From assembly GCA_902774325.1 (NCBI GenBank), contig CACYIC010000013.1:1-47614 (forward strand): a stretch of 47,614 nucleotides of DNA, in the 5' to 3' direction. Below the pieces are notes generated by a model. It was not told the DNA's origin and searched no databases. It saw only the letters and a list, made by a program, of their open reading frames with translations. This DNA is from an uncultured Ruminococcus sp. (GTDB taxonomy: Bacteria > Bacillota > Clostridia > Oscillospirales > Acutalibacteraceae). Position 1 is the stretch's first letter; each line of letters begins with the position of its first letter. A program made the position numbers and the translations under genes. Below, one piece after another: positions 35,158 through 45,800 of this stretch.

Positions 35158-36325
35158 TTTTCAGTTCCTCTAAAAAGTCGCGGATACGCGCGAGCGCGAT
35201 TTTAAGGTGTTTCAATGAGTAGGAATAGGAAACTCTGACAAAGCCCTCGCCGACCTCGCCGAAGGCGTTTCCGGGGACGACGGCGACGTGCTTCTCCATG
35301 ATAAGGCGCGTGCAGAATTCCTCCGAGGTAAGCCCTGTCGACTTTATGCACGGGAAGCAGTAAAAGGCTCCCAGAGGCTCAAAGCACGAAAGTCCCATCT
35401 CGTTGAAGGAATCAACAACAAGTCTGCGGCGCATATCGTATTCGTCGCGCATCCTGCGGATATCCCTGTCGCCGTTGCGCAGAGCTTCGATCGCGGCGTA
35501 CTGAGCCGTGGTCGGAGCCGACATGATGCCGTATTGGTGAAGCTTCGTCATCTGCTCGATGATCTCGACCGGGCCCATAGCATAGCCCAAACGCCAGCCG
35601 GTCATCGCGTAGGATTTTGAAAAGCCGTTGATCACGACCGTGCGCTCGTACATCCCGTCGATCGAGGCGATAGAAACATGGTTTCGCTTGCCGTAGGTGA
35701 GCTCCGAATAGATCTCGTCCGAAAGCACGATAAGATCGTGCTCAATGACCACCTTCGCGATCTCCTCGAGATCGTCCCTTTCCATGATGGCTCCGGTGGG
35801 GTTATTCGGGAACGGAAGCACCAGCAGCTTCGTGTTCTCGGTGATCGCCGCTCTGAGATCATCGGCTTTAAGCCTGAAATTGTCCTCCGCCTTGGTGCAA
35901 AGCGGAACGGGGACGCCGTCAGCCATGGTCGTGAGAGGTCCGTAGCAAACAAACGAGGGCTGAGGTATTATGACCTCATCGCCGGGATTGAGCAGCGCTC
36001 TGAAGGTCAGGTCGATGGCTTCGCTGCCGCCGACGGTAACAAGCACCTGGGTCGAGGGGTGATATGTAAGCCCGAAACGGCGATCGTAGTATTTTGAAAT
36101 CTCAACGAGAAGATCCGAGAAGCCCCTGTTCGGAGAATACCAGGTCTTGCCCTTTTCAAGACTGCGTATTCCCTCGTCGCGGATATGCCACGGAGTCTGA
36201 AAATCGGGCTCGCCGATGCTCAGGGAGATAACGTCGTCCATTTCGTTGGCGATATCAAAGAATTTCCGTATCCCCGAGGGCTTCACCGATTGTATTTTTC
36301 TGTTTAAGTAATTACTGTAATCCAT
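35141..36325 (-). CDS. Class I pyridoxal-phosphate aminotransferase
   Basis: The 394-residue fold-type I aminotransferase has the PLP lysine K237 in NGFSKSYAMTGWRLGY, the PLP-contact motif LPFPNNPTGA and DEIYSELTYG. It resembles the PatA/aspartate aminotransferase-like subgroup; the exact amino donor cannot be fixed from sequence. It overlaps the upstream Lrp-type regulator by one base, so it is a probable target or partner of that regulator, and it overlaps ispE by 17 bases. Confidence 0.92.
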   Translation of the reverse strand: MDYSNYLNRKIQSVKPSGIRKFFDIANEMDDVISLSIGEPDFQTPWHIRDEGIRSLEKGKTWYSPNRGFSDLLVEISKYYDRRFGLTYHPSTQVLVTVGGSEAIDLTFRALLNPGDEVIIPQPSFVCYGPLTTMADGVPVPLCTKAEDNFRLKADDLRAAITENTKLLVLPFPNNPTGAIMERDDLEEIAKVVIEHDLIVLSDEIYSELTYGKRNHVSIASIDGMYERTVVINGFSKSYAMTGWRLGYAMGPVEIIEQMTKLHQYGIMSAPTTAQYAAIEALRNGDRDIRRMRDEYDMRRRLVVDSFNEMGLSCFEPLGAFYCFPCIKSTGLTSEEFCTRLIMEKHVAVVPGNAFGEVGEGFVRVSYSYSLKHLKIALARIRDFLEELKNGSKG

Positions 36326-36774
36326 TAAAAAAGCAGGCTCCTCTCGTCCGCTCTGTTTTCCGAATCAAAAAGATTCATGCCTCTGTCCTTGTAGCGGCGC
36401 ATGATAAAATGTGTACCCGTCGAGAGTACTCCTTCGATCGTAGAGAGCTTTTTGGCGACGAACATGGCAATATCCTGCATAGTTTCGCCTCTGACTATAA
36501 GGGCGAAGTCGTAAACTCCCGCCATGCACATCTCAGCCATCTCATCAAAGCCGGTTTCTCTCTTGGGAGAGACCTTCAATTCGATAAGCGCCTCGACGTA
36601 GCTGCCCTCGACGTCCTCCCAGTTGACTACCGCCTGATAGCCCTTGATTATCCCCTTGTTTTCATATTCCTTGATCTGCGCGATAACATAATCCTCGGGT
36701 TCCCCGATCATGGCGGCTATCTCAGAGGTCGTAAACTGAGAATTTTTTCCGAGTAACTGTAAAAGCTTATCCAT
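36325..36774 (-). CDS. Lrp/AsnC family transcriptional regulator
   Basis: The 149-residue protein has an N-terminal winged-helix part (SQFTTSEIAAMIGEPEDYVIAQIKEYENKGIIKGYQAVVNW, residues 12-52). Its C-terminal RAM-type ligand domain contains VEALIELKVSPKRETGFDEMAEMC. Lrp/AsnC regulators sense amino acids. Coupling to an aminotransferase suggests control of that enzyme by an amino acid. GGAGGG lies 8 bases before the ATG. A repeat element occupies the upstream space, so the promoter is either inside that element or beyond it. Confidence 0.92.
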   Translation of the reverse strand: MDKLLQLLGKNSQFTTSEIAAMIGEPEDYVIAQIKEYENKGIIKGYQAVVNWEDVEGSYVEALIELKVSPKRETGFDEMAEMCMAGVYDFALIVRGETMQDIAMFVAKKLSTIEGVLSTGTHFIMRRYKDRGMNLFDSENRADERSLLF

Positions 36775-36790
36775 AAAATTTTCCCTCCGT

Positions 36791-36948
36791 TAAGGCAATA
36801 CCGCGTAATTAAGGTTCGCGGATCGCGAATTAGTTTTTTCGTCAGGGCGCGCAAAGAAAATAAAGTAAGGCTTACGCCTTGCCGATTTTTGCGGGCTGAC
36901 GGAATATTAAAAGGCTGGGCGCGCAGCGAATCGCGCGGCGCTGCCTTA
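36791..36948. repeat. 158-bp inverted-repeat element, copy 1 (MITE-like)
   Basis: The ends are inverted: TAAGGCAATACCGCG at 36791 and CGCGGCGCTGCCTTA ending at 36948, matching except at a few positions. Inside lies a second inverted pair, GTCAGGGCGCGCAAAG and TTTTGCGGGCTGAC, and the hairpin AAGGC-TTAC-GCCTT. It has no coding capacity. It fills the space between the unknown small gene and lrp. Motifs GGCAATACCGC and CAGGGCGC-AAAG recur in copy 2 at 37516. Family size in the genome is unknown. Confidence 0.65.
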
Positions 36949-36953
36949 TTGTG

Positions 36954-37436
36954 TCAAACGGCTGCAACAGCCGTTTTTTCAACTGTGTTGATAAGATTTG
37001 AGCAAACCGAGAGCATAACGCAGTACATCTCGTTCGCCTCGTCCTCTATATACAGCTCGCTGCTGTGGTTTTTGTAGAGCTGCCGCATGATAAGCGTGTT
37101 GTCAACATCATGGACGTCAAAGCACTTGCTTCTCATATCGCCGTTTATATGCCAGTTCTTGCCGTATATCTTGGCGTAAAAAGCGGCGGGCGACAAAACG
37201 CAGACAAGGGTTATATAACCCTTTCCCGCGCGCAGGATATAGCTTGCCGTGTTGATCCCCGGCAGTCTGCGTATCTTGGCGCACCGATCGCCGGGATATT
37301 CGGAGGCGGTTATCACAAGCCTTGAGGTAACGCCGGAGCTTGAGGAGCAAACATAATACTTCACAAAGCCCATAGAGTCGTATACCGTGAAACGGGCGGC
37401 TCCCGCTGAATTGTCGCGCCTGAGAAAAAGCGTCAT
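36954..37436 (-). CDS. Small protein of unknown function, possibly LURP-one/tubby-like
   Basis: I do not recognise this gene with confidence. The 160-residue product has no signal peptide or membrane segment. It is built of alternating strands with aromatic residues (FTVYDSMGFVKYYV, RLVITASEY, ARIRRLP-like turns, SYILRAGKGYITLVCVL, FYAKIYGKNWHI) and a helical C-terminus (EANEMYCVMLSVCSNLINTV). This strand pattern with a buried C-terminal helix is reminiscent of LURP-one-related/tubby C-terminal barrels; that is inference. The ATG at 37436 is chosen with GGTGAT upstream; a GTG at 37445 is possible. The gene has its own near-consensus promoter and is bracketed by two related repeat elements. 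Confidence 0.6.
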   Translation of the reverse strand: MTLFLRRDNSAGAARFTVYDSMGFVKYYVCSSSSGVTSRLVITASEYPGDRCAKIRRLPGINTASYILRAGKGYITLVCVLSPAAFYAKIYGKNWHINGDMRSKCFDVHDVDNTLIMRQLYKNHSSELYIEDEANEMYCVMLSVCSNLINTVEKTAVAAV

Positions 37437-37515
37437 CACTATCACCGATCACAAAAGCGAATAGAGCACCTACGATTATCCTCAATTGTCAGAAGGTGCG
37501 AAAAATGTATTCTGT

Positions 37516-37576
37516 CAGGGCGCAAAGGCAATACCGCATAATTCAGGTGCGCGGCGTTGCCCCATGCTTTGCCCTG
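37516..37576. repeat. 61-bp inverted-repeat element, copy 2
   Basis: The outer arms are CAGGGC(GC)AAAG (from 37516) and CTTTGCCCTG (ending 37576). The inner arms are GGCAATACCGC (37527-37537) and GCGGCGTTGCC (37551-37561). The inner arms match the ends of the 158-bp copy 1, and the outer arms match its internal motif, in a different order. It would form a long hairpin at the 5' end of the transcript of the small unknown gene. Confidence 0.65.
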
Positions 37577-37584
37577 TATTTTAT

Positions 37585-37613
37585 AGTATATATCGAAATT
37601 TAAAAATATTCAA
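37585..37613 (-). promoter_or_regulatory. Sigma-A promoter of the small unknown gene
   Basis: Minus-strand TTGAAT (37613-37608), a 17-base spacer and TATACT (37590-37585). The predicted transcript starts near 37578, so its roughly 140-base leader begins with the copy 2 hairpin. Confidence 0.7.
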
Positions 37614-37623
37614 GCGCAGTATG

Positions 37624-39090
37624 TCAAAGAAGGGTCCTTTTGATCCTTCTTCTCCTGAAAAGGTACTGAGTTTCTATCAGATGCTCATATTTGGCGACAT
37701 AGCAGCTCGTATAGCCCATTACCAGCCAGAAGAACATAACCATGAATGAGATATCATACAAAAGCGCCCGCTCAAAAAGCGAGTATACCATATATGAGCA
37801 CAAAAAGCTGAACAGGCAGGGATAAACCTCGTCGCGAACGGTCTTTCTCCGCAGAAAGAGGTGCTGAGCCGCGTGCTTTACAAAGCGGAAGGCAAAGGTC
37901 CCGAAGAGCAGACCGCCGATCACGCCGGTGGAAACGATTATCGTAAGGTAGCCGTTATGAAGATCGCTGTTATGATAGCTGTAGCTCAGAGTGCCGTTGA
38001 GATACTCCTCGCTGTAAAAGACTATATTTCCGTTAGCTATGCCGATAATCGGAGATATCTTGAACAGATCAAGCGATTCCTTCCAGAGTCTGAATCTGCC
38101 GCTGTCGATATTCTTGTTTTCGTGATTGAAGGTAACGCCGTTATCCTTTGGCGCGTCCTCCTCTATCTCCCTGATGATCTCATCCTCCTTCCACAACGCC
38201 TCGACCATTGAATTGGTTTTCGCGGTTATCGCCGCGAAGCCCGCTTTGAAGATGGTTCTGAACATCAGCGCCGAGGTCACAAGGATCGTCCCGGCGATAA
38301 GCAGAGTGATGACGCGGATAAAGACGATCGACGGCGAGATGCCCTCGCGCCTGTCAAAGAAGATATAAACAAGATATGTCAGCGCGTAGCCCATGCCGAG
38401 CACGAAGGCGGCGTTTGAGTCGCAGAGGATCAATGAGAAAACGTTTGTGATGATGCAGACCGCAAGCATAAGCTTGGGAAACGGGGACTTGCCTATATCT
38501 CTGTAAAGACCGGATTTCGCGAGAATATGGCAGCAGAAGATCGCCGCGACCGAAACAAAACCGAGCAGGTTGGGATTATAGTATAGTCCCGTTAAGCGGT
38601 TTTCAAAGATCGGGAAGCAGATCTTGTAGACATTAAAGAACTCCCAGGAATAATTGATACCGAACAAAAGCGAGAAGATGCCGATAATATTCAGCACGGT
38701 TGTGACATATACAAAAAATACGGAAAGAGAATAAAGCTCCTCCTTGAAATTAAAATCAGGCTCGGTATGCATCCCGTAAAATAAGAAGAAGCAGATCATG
38801 ACATGAAGAAACATGACCAGACTGAAAAGCACCGTATAAGAAAAGTTTATAAGTATAGAAAGCAGAGAAAATACAAGAAACGCGCCGATCCAAAGTCCGA
38901 AGCGCATCTTAAAGAACGTGCCGTAACGCTTTTGATTGATATAAACAAGACGCAGTCCCCAGACAAACAAGAATACCAAAAAAACGTAAGCCGGCACCTG
39001 TATGAAGGAGAGCACGCAGCAGAACAGATCTACGATATATAGTTTTCGGAACAACGAGGTGTCATTTAATTTAGTTTTAAAAGCGGACAT
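37624..39090 (-). CDS. O-antigen ligase / Wzy-like polymerase family membrane protein
   Basis: The 488-residue polytopic protein has about eleven hydrophobic helices. One long extracytoplasmic loop (about residues 290-390) carries the family pattern DSGRFRLWKESLDLFKISPIIGIANGN followed by HNSDLHNGYLTIIVSTG. This family includes O-antigen ligases, repeat-unit polymerases and protein O-oligosaccharyltransferases; sequence alone does not separate them. The C-terminus is basic (RRRRIKRTLL). GGGAG precedes the ATG. It lies 24 bases after the sugar-phosphate transferase gene, suggesting joint action on a lipid-linked glycan. Confidence 0.82.
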   Translation of the reverse strand: MSAFKTKLNDTSLFRKLYIVDLFCCVLSFIQVPAYVFLVFLFVWGLRLVYINQKRYGTFFKMRFGLWIGAFLVFSLLSILINFSYTVLFSLVMFLHVMICFFLFYGMHTEPDFNFKEELYSLSVFFVYVTTVLNIIGIFSLLFGINYSWEFFNVYKICFPIFENRLTGLYYNPNLLGFVSVAAIFCCHILAKSGLYRDIGKSPFPKLMLAVCIITNVFSLILCDSNAAFVLGMGYALTYLVYIFFDRREGISPSIVFIRVITLLIAGTILVTSALMFRTIFKAGFAAITAKTNSMVEALWKEDEIIREIEEDAPKDNGVTFNHENKNIDSGRFRLWKESLDLFKISPIIGIANGNIVFYSEEYLNGTLSYSYHNSDLHNGYLTIIVSTGVIGGLLFGTFAFRFVKHAAQHLFLRRKTVRDEVYPCLFSFLCSYMVYSLFERALLYDISFMVMFFWLVMGYTSCYVAKYEHLIETQYLFRRRRIKRTLL

Positions 39091-39114
39091 AAACTATCTC
39101 CCGTGGAAATGTTG

Positions 39115-39792
39115 TCAAAATACCTCTTTGACGGTCTTGAACATCAGCTTGATATCTGTCAGCAGACCGAATTCCTTTGTATAGCGAAGATTGTATTTCA
39201 TCTTCTCGGGGAGCACCTTCTCGACATATACCGCGTCGGTGTCGCCGTCAGCCGCGAGAAGCTTGTCCTCGTCTTTGAAGGCGATAGACGCAAGCGAGGT
39301 TATGCCTGCGGGCAAAAGCAGGGTCGCGTAATACTCCGGGCGATAGAGCTTAACATACTTTGTCACCTCGGGACGGGTGCCGACAAAGGACATCGAGCCC
39401 GCGAGCACGTTGAAGATCTGGGGCAGCTCGTCAAGGCGGTACCTGCGAAGCGTCTTGCCCGCCTTGGTGATCCTACTGTCGCTGTCGGTGGTGACCATTG
39501 AGCCGAGCTGCTCGGCGTTGACCACCATAGTGCGGAATTTAAATATTCTGAATTTTTTTCCGTACGTCGTGACCCTCTCCTGCCTGAACATGACAGGCCC
39601 CTTTGAGTCGAGCTTGACGACCAGCGCGATCACACCGATAGGTATGATAAGGAAAACAAGCATAACAGAAGCAACGACAATGTCAAACAGGCGCTTGAGA
39701 ACAATAGCGGATGTTTTTCGGCTCAATATATCGTAATACTCTTTTACCCGGTCGTTTTGGAACTCGGAAGGCAATTGATCAAAATTCTTCAT
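39115..39792 (-). CDS. Initiating sugar-phosphate transferase (bacterial sugar transferase, PglC/WcaJ-type)
   Basis: The 225-residue protein transfers a sugar phosphate from a nucleotide sugar to undecaprenyl phosphate, the first step of an exopolysaccharide or glycan. The LKRLFDIVVASVMLVFLIIPIGVIALVVKLDSKGPVMFRQERV region combines the membrane hairpin and the catalytic start. FKFRTM, the RRYRLDELPQIFNVLAGSMSFVGTRPE block and a short C-terminal helix follow. It is the short monotopic type without extra N-terminal helices. The ATG at 39792 is preferred over a GTG at 39801. It lies 38 bases after the giant surface protein stop with no terminator between. Confidence 0.9.
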   Translation of the reverse strand: MKNFDQLPSEFQNDRVKEYYDILSRKTSAIVLKRLFDIVVASVMLVFLIIPIGVIALVVKLDSKGPVMFRQERVTTYGKKFRIFKFRTMVVNAEQLGSMVTTDSDSRITKAGKTLRRYRLDELPQIFNVLAGSMSFVGTRPEVTKYVKLYRPEYYATLLLPAGITSLASIAFKDEDKLLAADGDTDAVYVEKVLPEKMKYNLRYTKEFGLLTDIKLMFKTVKEVF

Positions 39793-39830
39793 TTCTATCA
39801 CCGTCAGCGATCTATATTTAGAATATTATA

Positions 39831-42800
39831 TTACTTTTTGATCGTCACAGTCTTGGTGGGACTCCAGGTTGAGTAGTACATCTTGGAGCCGACTTTCTTG
39901 TAAGCCGCCACTGCGTAGGAATAGGCGGTTCCTGCTTTTAGTGAATTTACGGTATAGCTGTTGGCAGTGGTCTGCTTGAGCTGTGTATATTTTGAGGAAG
40001 CGTATTTGTAAACCTTGTATCCGCTGATTCCGGATTGTTTAGTCCAGGTCAGTTTCAGGGAGGTCGTTTTTGTGGCTGTCTGTTTTAATCCGCTGATCGC
40101 TTTGGGAACGATATTGAATGTCAGTGTCTTCTTGCCGTTGTTCGGTGATTTACCGGCCACTACGACTGTGGCCGTTCCGATTGCCTTGTTGGACTTGTAG
40201 GTGACTGTATAGTCTGTTCCGTTTTTAAGTGTTGTGTTACCTGCTTTGACAGTGACCGCGGGCTTGATCGCGCTGCCGGTGTAAGGACAGCTTGTTTTTG
40301 CAAGGCTTACGGATGATTTCCCGATGTTGTACAAGTACTTGATGGAAGACACCTTAAAACCGAATTTGCTGACAGAGCCGTCGGTATGCATATGGATCCG
40401 GACCGGTAGTGAGGTGACTGTGATCGTCTGTCCCTGCAGCATTGTTCCGGTCAGTCTGGTGACTCCGGTCTGTCCGTTTACGTTGAGGGCGACAGGCTCG
40501 CCGTCCTTGTCCAGGACTTCCAGGTAATCATAAGAGTTTTCAAATTCTGTCCGGCTGTCAAATTTGAGCCGCACTCCACGAACATAGGATGCAGTGCTCA
40601 GCTTCCAGACTTTGTCAACATTCGAGCTGTAATAATGTGTCGCAGCATCGGTATAGTCAGACTCGAATCCCTTCGTCGAAGTGACTGTTTTGGTTTCATA
40701 CTGTTTCTGCTTTACTGTGACCTTGCAGGTCTTTTTGTACTTACCGGCTGAAGCCGTGATCGTCGCAGTTCCGACTTTGTTGGCATAGACGTCTCCGTCG
40801 TATACGGACGCAACCTCCGTATTGCTGCTGGACCAGGATACATTGTCTGTTGTGTCTGAAGGAGTGACCGATGCGGACAGATAGTGGCTGTCGCCCTTTG
40901 TGATCGTCACACTGGTCTCGGAAAGCGTCACTCCTGTCGCAGGTACCGTATAGACAGTTACCTTACAGGATTTGCTTATATTCCCGGCTTTGGCTGTGAT
41001 CGTTGTCTTCCCGGGTGAATTACCGTAGATTTCTCCGTTGTATATGGAAGCGATCGAACTGTCTGCGGATTCCCATGTCAGCTCATCGGTGGTATTTTCA
41101 GGAGTGACTGTCGCTGACAAGTTGGAGGAATCCCCGAGGCGGATCGACAGGTTTGTGCTGGAAAGCGCAATAGCCTGAGCGGGTATCTCGACGTTCACGC
41201 GGAAGCTCTTTTCCACGTCTCCATGGGATACAGTCACGATCGCACTGCCTCCCTGGAGTCCTTTGATCCTGGCAGTCCTCTTGTTTTCTCCCTCCGTTTC
41301 AATAGAGATCAGGTCCTCATCGGAGACTGACCATTTGAAATCCTCGGATAGAACGGTGTCCTCCGGAACCGGTGCGGCATTGATCACAATCCCTTCTCCG
41401 CCTCGCACTGTGACAGAAAACACACTGTTTCCGTCCGCATCTGTAAGAGTGATGTCTTCGATCGCCAGGCTTACAGTGACCTCGCACTGGGCGCTCACAT
41501 CATCATTCTGCTGTTCAGCCGGTCTGACAGACACGATTGCTGTTCCGGGCGCTTTGGCTGTGATCACACCGTCATTATCTACTTCTACGACAGCAGTGTT
41601 CTGAGACTCCCAGGTCAGACTGACGATATCCTCCAGATTTGAAGGGGAGGTGACCATGTCGACCTTCAAATGCTTCTGTTCTCCGACAGAGGTCATTTTT
41701 ACCCTGGGGTATACCATGCGGATACTGGTGATTTCAGGTTCAACAACCTGTACTTCACAGCTCGTGCTGATTTCAGGATTACTCTTCAGAGCCGCGGTGA
41801 TAACTGTCGTTCCTTTCGAGACCCCGGTCACTTTACCGCGAGTATTGACTTTCGCAACTTCAGCGTTATCAGTGCTCCAGTCAAACAGGCTGTTTGCCAC
41901 TGCCTGATCTGCTGTAGTGTTGAGCTTTGCGGAATCACCGACCTTTAATGTGAGCGCAGACTGATCCAGCTGCAGCCCGGTGATCTCATCGGCGCGGACA
42001 AAGACAGCTGTGACAGCGGAGTCTTTTTCGGGCACATAGAAAATTGTGCTCTCGCTGTTCTCGTCCTCGAAGAAACCGAAGTCGGATTCCCACCTGTCAA
42101 ATACATAGCCGTCGGCGGGCGATGCGGTCAGAGAAATCGCATCATTCGATGTATAAGTACCGCTCTCGCCGGCTTCAATGCTGCCTCCCTCACCGGCTGT
42201 AATGCTGACATTGATATCCGAAAGGACCCTGATGGTCTCTCCGCTGCAAGTCATCCTGGTATACTCCAGTCCCTCATTGTTCAGTGGAGTATCCGAGGAA
42301 AGATATACATAGAACTGCGCGGAACCCTCCAGATCGGTTTCCGGAATATAGATGATCTGTGATTCTCCGCCGTCAAGGCTCTCCAGTGTAGTATCATAAA
42401 TGATACTTCCGTCCTCGGAATCCGCCAGGAATTTGACGTTTACATTTACAGCGGGAATACGGCTGTAGTTCTTAATGCTGACGGGGTAATAGAGTCTTCC
42501 ATCGTTGACGGTCGTCTCCAGCTGCTCAGCAATGATATCCGCATATCCGAGCACCATTCTTTCCCGCCCATTATCATAATTGTCATCATCCTCTGCATAC
42601 ACGCAGACGTCATAATCCACAACGGTGCCATCACCCACAGATTCATCAACTATAAAGTCATCGATACTGATTTCCGTTGACTCACCGGGATCAAGACCCA
42701 GTCCGCTGATATCTCTGCTGTAGGTGTCTCCCCATCCGCTTATTTCCACAGTTACCTGATCCAACAGACCTGTTCCATTATTGGCCACTGTGAGCGACAG

Positions 42801-45800
42801 GGGCAGTGCCTCGGACCCAAAGGCCTGGTCAGCGTCATAGACAAATCCGGTCAGAACTGCGTCATTTCTGCCATAGAATGAGCGCTCAATCATCTCACTG
42901 GAAGAGATATTCCCCTCCTCGTCATAATTGATCGCTACATAAGTGAGCACCAACTGTCCGTCCTGGCTTTCCGCATGGATCCCATGGATGTAATCACATT
43001 CGCAATTGAGCAGCTCATAAGGCTTGCTCCAGACACCGTTCCTGTAATGGGCTGCATAAAGTACAGCGCTGTTATCAGGAAGCTCTTCTTCATATGCTTC
43101 TCCGACATCATTTCCTTTCCAGATGACGTATGTCGTGTCGCCCAGATCCGCTACGGTGTATTCGGAAATATCTGTCGTATAGTCTGTAAAAACATTACCG
43201 ATTTCCGTACTTCCCGAGAGCCTGTAACAAATATTGCCATCCTGATACCAGAACAGCGCATCACTGCCGTTCAGCGAGGAATTCAAAGCTCCGCGCACGA
43301 CAGAGCCGTCTCCGGAAAGGAGTTCTTCATTTTCCTGACTTCCGCCTTCAAAGGCAAAGGTGTAGGTAGTCTGCTTTGCATCCAGTCCTTCCGAGAGATT
43401 GAAGACTGTGTAAACAGCTGTAGGCTTTCCGTTCTGTATGGAGGCGCTCAGTTCCGCCACATCGATTGTTCCGATATTCCTGACCGACTCAGCCGACGCG
43501 GTCCCGTTCTGATAGCTCAGGCTGCACAGAGAGCTCTGGGTATCACCGCTTTCGATACTTCCATCGATTCTGTTCCAGACAACATAAGCTGTGCCGTCTG
43601 CAGCAGCAACCGCTGGAATCGCATCCACAACGTTATTATTTGTGAGAGAAACCGTTTCGCCGAAGGTGTTTGAGGCTGTGTCGAATACTTTGATACAGAT
43701 TTCCTGTGCATTTCCCATTTCGTCGACAGTCACAGTATTATCATCAAAGACTTTGTTGCTGTTTTCCCAGACAACAAATACTTTTCCGCTTCCGTCATAT
43801 GCGGCATTCACAGAAAAATCAGCAGTCCCGTCGTCATCGACCGGAAGCGGATCGCTCCACCAGCCGTCTTCATTGACGGAGTACATCAGTTCACTTCCAT
43901 TGGCGACACTGCGGTCCATATTTTCATCGATCCAGAATTTGAATTTTTTGCCTGAAGCATTGAGGAACAGCGGTTCCGCGTCCGCAGAGACGTTTCTGTT
44001 CGTAATGAAAACATCCGCGTCCTCCGGAAGACCGACCGGGTGTTCGTTGTTCATGTAGTCTCTGGATTTCAGTTTAAACGGTTGTTCCGCCAGGGCTTCA
44101 TACAGGTTTTCTCCTTCATCTCCGGGAGAACCGTTCCAATCCTCACTGTCCAGCAGCTTTACTGTCGCTTTAGCCAGTGACAAAGATTTTTCAAACTTCC
44201 ACACACCCATCTTCAGATTAGCTTCACCAGTCAGAGTGGCCAGGTGGTGAACAGCCGGAAGCGTGAAGGTATAAGAGAGAGTGCCACGTCCTTCTACGCC
44301 CAGATTTGCGATTCCTTTGCTGCCGACACCGCCTTCGATCCCGACAGAGAGAGAGGGGTTAAAGCTTCCGTTCAGTCTCATACCGAGTCTTCCGTCATCT
44401 GTTGTGAGATGCGCATCTCCGGAAATCTGAACCGTGATGCTCCCTTTTCCGCTGACCGTGATGTACAGAGGCACCACCCAGTAATAATTAACTGTATAGG
44501 AAGCGCTGACCGAAGCGGTTCCCATAATGGCAAGAGAAACATCCACTTTGCCGTTCTTGACTATGCCTTCCCCGTAACCGCCATAATCAAATTCGATATG
44601 TTTCGGGATTCCCAGACTGGCTGTTCTGTCTCCTTTTTCGAGCAGTCCCCCGAAAACCTTTTTCGCGTTCACTTTTGCCGCGTCTGTGGTTGCAAATTCT
44701 CTCTTTGCCTCCTGAATCCTGTAGGATTCCTCTGTGTTGGGCATCCTGTTCAGGTTGTAGCTGACTTTGACTTTTCCATTCTCTTTGATCTCCACCTTCA
44801 GCTTGGCGCTGTTTTTGAGACCGAAGCTGACGCTGTCTCCCAACAGGAGGGCTCCAAGAGTTCCGGTAGCGAGGTTTTTGCTGGAATACGGCCACAGGTT
44901 CAGATCCGCGATTGTTGTCGTCGCGACAGAAGGTATGCTGACTTTAATGCCGAGACGGATCTTTCTGGATGTTTTCCCGTCTTTGGAGACACAGTAGACT
45001 TTACGGATTCCTCCGGAGGAAAATTTGTCGATTACGGTTCCGCTCTTAGTCTCCACTGTTTTCAGCTCAAATTCACCGGTCGTGTTCTTCTCGACGACCG
45101 CATTATCCTGAAGCAGATAATAGATACAGTCCGCTGTATCTGATTTCACGATCAGTTTGATCTTTTTGATATCGGAATCTTTGGCATGGTCAATGTCTTT
45201 TCCGGAATTATCGATATAATGGACCGTGCCGTTCATGACATCCTGTCCGTCCAATGTGACTGATGTCACCGCAGGCTGGTCGTCATCTTCGCGCTTGATC
45301 GAGACAGAGATCCGGTCGCCGCCTTTTACAAATCTCGTAAAGGAGCCATCTGTATATCCAGCGGCCTTCACGGAGATAGAAACCTGGGTGCTTGCCTGAG
45401 AATTTAAGGGGAGTCTGGCAAATCCGTTGGAATCGGTCGTTCCGGATGTGGTTCCGCCGGTCAGTCCGGTCATTGTAATACTGGCATCCTTGACACCTTC
45501 CCCGCTCTGGGAGTCTTTGACCTCTATTCCGATTTCTTTGTTCCCTATTTTAGAAGATGTATTGGATGAGGAGTCAATACTCGCACCTACGCCGACCCCA
45601 TAGTAGGTGGAAACGGTTTTGCTCTTACCGCTTGAAAGAGAAGCCGGATCCCAGTAGATTCCAACTGCCGAATCTCCCAGGTAGCCACCCTCATAACCTA
45701 CATAACTCCAGTAATTATTGGAGATCTCTCTCCAGTTCGTGAACTGGACGCGGTCAGGGGGGATTTCCCCATTGCTGACGAGATAGCCTGTAGCAATCGT

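Noticed and set aside
36791-36948. Possible insertion sequence
   Set aside because: Only 158 bases, no transposase frame and no clear target-site duplication; described instead as a MITE-like repeat.
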